Part shown: one piece after another, positions 57,289 to 64,000 of the stretch
Layout of the letters: every line of letters starts with the position of its first letter
Position numbering within the stretch: the stretch's first letter is position 1
DNA from: Conoideocrella luteorostrata
Lineage: Eukaryota; Ascomycota; Sordariomycetes; Hypocreales; Clavicipitaceae
NCBI GenBank assembly: GCA_032433595.1
Contig: JASWJB010000028.1
Location: forward strand, 1 to 64,000
Length of the DNA: 64,000 bases
Direction of reading: 5' to 3'
Notes under the pieces: model-generated
Database searches by the model: none
Told to the model about the DNA's origin: nothing
What the model saw: only the letters and a program-made list of their open reading frames with translations
Translations under genes and position numbers: made by a program

Positions 57289-60238
57289 CTACATCCTAAA
57301 ATTTACATCCTTGTGGTATGTTAGTACTGAATACCAGCGAAGCAAGTGGCATAGTGTGCTGCTTACCTTTCAAGTGGCGTTAAGCCAAGGATGCGCATTC
57401 CATTAGCTAAAGTCGTCCGAGCGGCGTCGTACAACGCCATACGAGCTTTCATGAGTTCAGGTTCACTTCCCACGACTTTCAGGTGATCATAACTGCTGCT
57501 GATCACGTGGGTCATCTTGAATAGATAAGTGAGGACTGTTGCTGGTTCTAGTGTCTTGAGGGTATTTTGTAACACATCAGGCCATTGTGACAGCATTCGG
57601 GCGATGTTGACAGCATGATCCTCCTTCAGAAGGGACAAATTGGCGCTGTCCAAGTCCTCTTCGGAGAGGCTCACTCGACGCCTGATGGAGCACAGTCGAG
57701 CATGGGCGTACTGAAGATAAGGTCCCGTGTCGCCCTCAAATGATGTCATGGCATCCATGTTGAACGTGTAATTATTGATCCTGTACGGCGCATTAATTCT
57801 CCCGGTTGGGTATAAGACATAATCATTTCAAAATACCTCTTTCCACTCATATCTTGAACCATGACGCTGCTAATACCTAGGATATCTGCAGTCCCCTCGG
57901 GATCTTCAATCTGGGCATACTTTTCTTTATTCGCCCTCATGGTTTCATGCATATGATCGGCGCAATCTTTCAATATATCATCCAAGCTAGTTATTGTCTC
58001 AAGTTAGCCAGTGTTGGGTGGGTGAAATCCAAAGAGATTACAACGCGTGAAGGCTTACAATTTGACGGTTCCCTTGCGAGTACTCATGCCAAGTACCAAT
58101 CCAAAGTTGATATGCTGACACTTCTTGGCAACATCTTTATATCCGAGAAGCTCTATAATTTGAAAGAGTTGCTTGAGATGGAGGTCTTGTTGACTCGCCA
58201 CTACGTAGATCATGTGGTCGAAATCATATTTCTTGTGCTTGAAAAATGAAGGGATCAGTTTACTGCTGGCTATTGTATGAAACAAGATATCAACATGAAC
58301 CCGCGACACTTACGCGACCGAGCAATTCGCAAACATCACGAGTTAGGTACAGAGCGGTGCCATCTCGCTTTCTACAGAAGAGCAAACGGCGTATTAGAAG
58401 CAGCTTGGGAGATCCACGTTTTGTTTGAACTAGCTTACCGGAGAACCGTGGTACCTAGCCTCTTTCCCTCTTTGCCAGGTAACAGCTGAGTAAAATCAAC
58501 CAAAACGGCGCCGTGGTCCTCTCGAGAAACATTTTTCTCTTTCATTTCGTCCGCAACCTTCGCCATAGACTTCTCAGCCACCTGGCTCTCTCCTGTTCTG
58601 CCGTTAGCGATGATTACAGGAAAGAAAGCTCGAGAATTGATCATACCGCTAAATTCATCGAATTGTATGTTGAGGCGAGAATAAGTCTCTGCGTAGTACT
58701 AGTGTCAGTGCCTTTGGAAGGAATGAACTCCCCGTACTTGGAAACATTATATCAGTCGACAGATGGGATACCATTTTCTCATACCTTTGTACCGAGCGAT
58801 ACTGAGATCCCTGAATCGCTGCCACTGGGCGAGAACCACCTCGTCCCTATCGGTCTGTTCATGGGACTGTTAGTGAAGGTTCGAGTGAATTAAGAATGGT
58901 TCTCTTACCATGCGCTTGAAGTACTGACGAGCTTGTTCGTCAAGACTGGCGGCTTCTAAAGCCTCAACATTTTTTCCCTCTTTCTTCTGAGCCTCGATCA
59001 AATCTTTCTCGGCAGTCATTTCGGAGTTAATCTGAACGTAAAGTTTGAACAAGTGGTCGATTGGGTTTTTCTTCAGTGCTTCTTCGTCCCCATTCCGCTG
59101 ATAGGCTAAAGCTAGCAAACCATATTGCTTACCCCAGTCACCCAGGTCTAACACGAATTATTAGTATAGAGTATTTTAGCAGCGGTATGCTTATTTATCT
59201 CGAACTGACAGTTCATCCTAACAACATGCCACCCACTGGCCTCGTACAGGTTGGCAATGAAACTACCAATAATAGTCGATCGAAGATGCCCGGCGTGAAA
59301 CGGCTTCGCAACATTGGGAGAACTAAATTCGACAATCTAAAGTGGTATAAGCAATTATATGTTGCACTTCCCATCATCCAAATAAACTTACGATGCGCTT
59401 CTGACCCGATCCGGGGTCCTTTGCATCTCGAAGGCCATTGAAGTGATTTTTACCTAAACATGTCAGCACCTAACAGAGAAAGTACCTCATATTTGAACGT
59501 ACCGTAATTTTTCCCGGCTTGCTTTACTAATGGGATGATTGATTCGACAAGGGGCTCGGCTTTCATGAAGAAGGACATGAAGTGTCCGCTGAGGACGGGC
59601 TTCTTAAACAAAGGGTCGTTCTCAGGAAACTACATTGAGCCACAAGTTAACGTGAGAAAAGGGTTCTCGAAAATGGATTCCAATTATACCTTTCCAGCCC
59701 ATTCCTGCGCCAATAAGTCAGGTTTTTTGCCCTTCAGTCGGAGTGCAGGAACAGCTACGACGAAGTCACCTTTGTCGAGCCCCTGAGTCCACATAACCAC
59801 GGGATAGATGATAGATGTATCGACACCGGAGATCTTGGATAGAACATCGCTGAGATGCACTCTGTAGAGATCGAGTGGGTTGATTTCGGGATGCGCCGTG
59901 GGGTATGTTCGAGCAAGACTTGCAATTGACAAGCCGTCAACCCTCTGGGCCAACTTTTCTATCACGGTCAACTGAGCCATGGCCGCTGTTGTGGGCTTTC
60001 GACTAGAGAAAGGCAAGGTGAGGAGGTTCCTTTGCAAAACCCAGCAGTTGCACGACAAGACCTTTCCAGAGTTTCTGGCAACGCTAGTGGGGTTTGCGCG
60101 AAAGAATCGTCGAGGCACGAGAGCGTGGAGAGTAGAAAAATTGGAATGGCGTCTAGCTTGGTATAGTGGTCGTCGCGGCCGAAGATAGGATGAAATAATA
60201 AGAGAGTATAGGAGGAGCGATGTCGAATGAGCCTGCAT
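57289..60238 (-). CDS. Arginyl-tRNA synthetase, class I, probably dual cytosolic/mitochondrial
   Basis: Charges tRNA-Arg. From the ATG at 59980 ([14 protein letters not shown]) it has 639 residues, typical of the cytosolic enzyme. An in-frame ATG at 60238 adds 86 residues with no Asp or Glu and many Arg, Ser and Leu, resembling a mitochondrial leader. Thirteen exons in order: 60238-59690, 59629-59503, 59453-59392, 59336-59210, 59147-58909, 58854-58785, 58688-58647, 58592-58439, 58371-58314, 58237-58059, 57986-57837, 57780-57367 and 57295-57289. The last coding exon is 7 nt (completing Arg, then Met, then stop). Introns are 49-96 nt. From the cytosolic start, the HIGH motif is HAGH near residue 175 and the KMSKS equivalent is MSTRKGT near residue 443; the DALR anticodon domain follows ([15 protein letters not shown] onward). 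All joins restore family sequence. Diverges from eIF3j. Confidence 0.93.
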
Positions 60239-61363
60239 GAATGCTTTCGTCACCCAGGTTGACCTTTTCAACCTTTTGCCAGCTGCGACCACTCAACTGT
60301 GACTCAAAATGCTCTACGCTTGGCTCCCCACCTCGAGGTTTGACGGAGCGAAACCGCACCAGCGTCCTAATTTACAAACGGGTCCAGCAAAGTGGGGTTG
60401 GGAGTTGTTGCCCACGCCTCAAGTAATTCATTCAAAATTTATTATTGGCATGCCGAGCTCATAACTCGTGTTGCATGAAGTAAAAGTCTCGATGCAACAG
60501 TCATATCAAACAGAAGGTGGTAAGAGGTCCACAGTCCGCATTGCTTGGAAATGTGATCGACTCATCCAACTTATGCTTGTTCTCGAACCAATTTGAGCTT
60601 AGTATCAAGACATCTGATCGTCACATTTACTGATCAACCTGTCTTCCCATATAGTCAGCATGTAAGCTTTGGATCTAAGATATCTTATTAAGATGTACAT
60701 TCTATGTCCGATTCCGTATGACACACGGAGTACTCCGTAGTTATAACATGCATCACATAGTGCGGCATGCAGGTGTGACTCTTTAATCGGCCAAATCCCG
60801 GCAAAGTTGTGTAGTGACTGTGCACGAGGGTATGCACGCAATAGATAATCAAGAATGCAACGCTGTTAGAATGGAATGACGCTGATTAAATTTATACATA
60901 TATATAATGGCAGTGTCTACGGTGTATATAATTTGCTTTATAAAAAAATACAGGCTTCCAGTTCAAATGGTAACCGGTGCCCTGGGTCCCCTGAGCCTAT
61001 TGTTGCGCTTGACGCGTTTCCCTGCAACCCCTCCCCTCACTAGCAGCAAGACACCTGACAAGACGCTAGTTACGGGACGGCTGGACCACCGCGAACTCTT
61101 TCCCTTCCATCCTCAGGTGCTCCAGCTCTGACGGTCCGCCCTATAATGGCAGCCGCACGAAAAAATTAAATCTGCCCACTCGCTGGCATCATTGACATAC
61201 ATACTTCTTCTCCCTCCACTTGTACGCCCGTCATCATTTTCATCGCGACACGAAACCTTGGACATCACTCTACTTCTCGGGCGCACACTTGTAAACACAT
61301 CTAACTTACGTACTTTTCGTTACGAGCCTCGTATTGCCGCCATATTTGTTCAAGTTTGACATC
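60239..61363. promoter_or_regulatory. Divergent intergenic region, ArgRS and eIF3j promoters
   Basis: About 1.1 kb between two divergent translation genes. It contains a TACGGAGTA-type copy on the minus strand at 60731-60739 directly abutting a CACGGAGTA on the plus strand. No gene is supported and no factor site is assigned. Confidence 0.45.
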
Positions 61364-62508
61364 ATGCCTGCCAGAAAACAATGGGGTAAGAATCTCATGA
61401 GACCTGTCACTTTCCCGCACCCAATACACTTCATCAATGTAGATCCGAATCTACGGGTACATCTTTCTTTATTGTTTGCGATGCATCTCTGTGGAGACCG
61501 CATCATATCCTAGCATGGCATTCGCGCACCTGGCCGCATTTCGCTGACCGCTACTTACCCCAGACGAAGAGGATAGTGATACCAGCACTCCTCCTTCCTC
61601 TCCTCCCATCACGGCTACTCGCCGCCGCCAGTTTGAAGACGAGGAGGACGACAGCGATGTGAGTAGACATGCTACTTCGGAAATGCATCTTCGTCATTTA
61701 GTCCACCAAAACAACGCTAAAAATTTTGAATCTAGGTTCTCGAGTCGTGGGATGCTGCCGAGGATTCAGAAGTAGAACGTGAGAAGGAACGCAAGGCTAC
61801 AGAAGCGAAAGCCAAGGCTCTCGCCGAAAGCGCAGCCAACAAGAAGTCTAAAGCCCAGCGTATTGCTGAGCACCAAGTCGCCCGCGCTCGTCAACGCGAA
61901 GAAGGGGAAGAGGAAAGCGACGATGACGAAACCGATACACAGCGTCGTGAAAGACTTCGTCGCACCGAACAAGAAGCTGATCTACGCCATGCTGAAGATC
62001 TCTTTGGCGACGTCGGTATCAGCAGCGGCCGTAAGACAAACACTATTGGTGCTGCTGTTGTCGTCGACGACAATGACCCTGGCAAAACTGTGAACATCGC
62101 GTCCCTACCTCTTTTCAACCCACAAACTAAGAAGCAGTTCGAACTTATGCGCACAACCCTCGCGCCTATCATCAATGGGAATACTAAGAAAGCTCACTAT
62201 GGTCTCTTCCTCGAAGAATTTGCCAAAGATTTGGCCAAGGAGCTGTCCAGCGACCAAGTTAAGAAGGTTGCTAGTGCTCTTACCCGTCTCAGTAATGAGA
62301 AGATGAAGGAGGAGAAGGCGTCGGACAAGGGAGGCAAGAAGACTAAAGCCGCCAAGACCAAGGCTACTCTTGTTGCCGCCCGTGCTAACATGACAGACGT
62401 GTCGACTTATGATGATGATGATGCTTTCGGAGAGTATGTTGAGTCGCAACACCCAACGTAGCTGAATATTCTTCATACTAATGATATAATAGCAACGATT
62501 TTATGTGA
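61364..62508 (+). CDS. HCR1: Translation initiation factor eIF3 subunit j (HCR1)
   Basis: Loosely bound eIF3 subunit that acts in 40S subunit binding, start selection, 20S pre-rRNA processing and termination/recycling. Predicted 276 residues. Exons: 61364-61385, 61564-61658, 61736-62433 and 62493-62508; introns 178, 77 and 59 nt. The first exon encodes only MPARKQW plus one base, and intron 1 is the longest in the window. The N-terminus is acidic (DEEDSDTSTPP ... LESWDAAEDSEVE), the middle is an Arg/Lys/Glu helix, and the conserved core runs from VNIASLPLFNPQTKKQFELM to VKKVASALTRLSNEKMKEEK. The C-terminus, YDDDDAFGDNDFM, is only complete when the last 16-nt exon is added; without it the frame ends in unrelated residues. 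This tail is the family's conserved acidic end. Confidence 0.93.
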
Positions 62509-63383
62509 AGTAATTCCCAGGGATGAAGCAATACAGCTGCTCCTTCTCCGACCTTTCAGCCTGCTTGGTGCATACTTTTGGCTGGAGCTATCGAGCTGGT
62601 TTATATTAACTCATGATGCAGACTTGTCCTGGTCTTCCGCAGAATGAACTAGCTGCCATTTACAACCGCTTGAGGGTGCGAATTTACAATACTACAGCCC
62701 CTCTGATGAAGCTTCACAATTCAGCGGGTCACATTGCGTATGGGCGTTCTGCCTGTTCGTTGTCTAACGGAAAGCACCAACACACAGCTCAAGGGGAGGC
62801 CAAGGAATTGGGCTGGAGGCATAGTATGGAACGAGTGGGGTAACTAAGCAGATTGATTGCATTAATAGTCTTGCGGGCAGATACGGCTCTGTGGGCGTAA
62901 CACTTTCCAGCCGTTTGCGGCTATATTGGGATACAGACGCGCCATGGACGGTTCTGTTGGTGCTGAACAAATGGTAAATACACATCGGCAACTTAGAATG
63001 GATACAAGGCGGTAGAAGTGGTCAAATTTATCCATAAACATTTTACATCTACCTTACATGAGAATATTGGTGTCCAGTTGTCTCAAAAACACACTATCTT
63101 CGGTTCCGTAGCACGAAACGCCTGGCCTTGCATGTGCGATCACCTCTAAGGAGCTACTTGAAAGCCCTGTAGAGAAGGAATTTTAATCTATTCGACAGTT
63201 ACCATCAACGCCTTGAAACTTTTGCCTATGCGTAAGACTGTGCCTCCAGAACTCGCAATGTCGCCCAAAAACAAATACCGCGCTGATATACAAAATGTTG
63301 TTTGTGAGGCGCAGTTCTTTCGCTGTTGCCATATATGGTGCTGCCAAAGACATCAAATCAAATCAGCCTGTCATCAAGCCTTT
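62509..63383. other. Intergenic spacer between eIF3j and MDM31/32-like 3' ends
   Basis: About 875 bp between two convergent genes. Only short chance frames are present; it is likely 3' untranslated sequence on both sides. Nothing else was seen. Confidence 0.5.
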
Positions 63384-64000
63384 TTATACTACGTTACCCG
63401 CCATGCCCATGAACAAAGCGTGAACAGCGAGAGAAAGGGTCCAGAAGCCAACCTTCTTGAATCGGCGTACACGGCTCTGTTGATCCTCGACATCTTTGGC
63501 GAAGGCATCATATGTTTCAACTGACGCATCATTCATCAAGCCGCAGTCAAACACAGTCCAGCTTCCATCAAAGTCGCTAAGACGTTTGACGATTCGGCAA
63601 GATATAGGAATATAAGTTCTCTTGGCGTTTATATAGGCGACAATCGGTCGTACCAGCGCCTGGTTAACGTAAGACATGTCTCTCGTGAAAAGAGGCACCG
63701 CCGCCTTCACATCATTCATATGAATGCGCATATCCATGATAAGATAGCGCCGTTCCTCGTCACTGTTTTCAAATGATTCGTTAACACAGGATGCGTCAAC
63801 CTCACCGTAGGCTTCAGAGAGGTGTCCTGACTGGACTAGGATCGGTCCACTATCGGCAGAATTCTGTAATAAGCGCTGTCTGTTCATGATAACGGCTTCC
63901 TCGAGTTGATCGTAGAAATCGGACATGACTTTCGTTATTCCGTCGTGTGTTTCCGCGGGAAATATGACATCTGCAACGATATCTACATTACCCTCGTATA
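63384..64000 (-). CDS. MDM31/MDM32-like mitochondrial inner-membrane protein, C-terminal part only
   Basis: The frame is open from the window edge to a stop at 63384, so only about 205 C-terminal residues are seen and the start lies outside. A methionine at 63926 (MSDFYDQLEEAVIMNRQRLL) is internal, because the open frame continues upstream (NVDIVADVIFPAETHDG). Conserved-looking segments are MNDVKAAVPLFTRDMSYVNQ, LVRPIVAYINAKRTYIPISC, SDFDGSWTVFDCGLMND and TYDAFAKDVEDQ. The terminal hydrophobic stretch (VGFWTLSLAVHALFMGMAGN) fits the last membrane segment. These agree with the Mdm31/Mdm32 family, which keeps mitochondrial shape and nucleoid distribution in yeast. Which paralogue cannot be decided from this part. 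Confidence 0.8.
   Translation of the reverse strand, partial: YEGNVDIVADVIFPAETHDGITKVMSDFYDQLEEAVIMNRQRLLQNSADSGPILVQSGHLSEAYGEVDASCVNESFENSDEERRYLIMDMRIHMNDVKAAVPLFTRDMSYVNQALVRPIVAYINAKRTYIPISCRIVKRLSDFDGSWTVFDCGLMNDASVETYDAFAKDVEDQQSRVRRFKKVGFWTLSLAVHALFMGMAGNVV

Noticed and set aside
61306..61506. Minus-strand frame inside eIF3j intron 1
   Set aside because: Short, no homology, and lies within the 178-nt intron and 5' end of a well-supported gene on the other strand.

Overview
The window reads as nuclear DNA of a filamentous ascomycete (Pezizomycotina, probably Sordariomycetes and perhaps Hypocreales). The reasons are many short introns (41-178 nt) with GT..AG ends and CTRAC/CTAAT-like branch sites, closely packed genes on both strands, and fungal family members such as CRZ1, alternative oxidase and a single arginyl-tRNA synthetase gene with a likely mitochondrial leader. 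The order-level placement is inferred from remembered protein resemblance and was not tested. I rebuilt gene models by hand from reading frames and splice sites. Exon lengths sum to a multiple of three in every complete model except MAK21.

Layout. 1-12.4 kb is gene-poor: one bZIP-like factor (3.0-3.9 kb) and one 221-bp element with perfect inverted ends (11.3-11.5 kb). 12.4-38.3 kb is gene-dense: a hotdog thioesterase, MAK21/NOC1, mitochondrial prolyl-tRNA synthetase, prefoldin subunit 5, a fungal protein resembling DUF7905, ORC1, PRP46, a NAS6/gankyrin-like ankyrin protein, a TMF/Sgm1-like golgin, and a very large Lys/Glu-rich repeat protein. 38.3-46.9 kb is a gene desert with transposon-like inverted repeats and AT-rich sequence. 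CRZ1 (46.9-49.2 kb) follows, then another desert (49.2-54.5 kb). The last part holds alternative oxidase, arginyl-tRNA synthetase, eIF3j/HCR1 and the C-terminal end of an MDM31/32-like mitochondrial inner-membrane protein that runs off the window.

How the genes relate. There is no biosynthetic cluster, CRISPR array, prophage or operon. The genes are housekeeping: ribosome biogenesis and translation (MAK21, ProRS, ArgRS, eIF3j), DNA replication (ORC1), splicing (PRP46), proteostasis (PFD5, NAS6), trafficking (TMF-like), mitochondrial function (ProRS, ArgRS leader, AOX, MDM31-like) and calcium/calcineurin signalling (CRZ1). Several pairs converge with gaps of 91-124 bp, and MAK21/ProRS diverge from a 279-bp spacer.

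I did not find a convincing undescribed system. The points most worth following are: the intergenic-only 9-mer TACGGAGTA, with 18 copies counted and none in the gene-dense block; the two sets of terminal inverted repeats; the roughly 1,900-residue protein with about 18 spaced W-G/Lys-cluster repeats; a probable one-base break in MAK21; and unusual gene structures (a GC-AG intron, a 14-nt microexon, a 7-nt last coding exon and a 41-nt intron).
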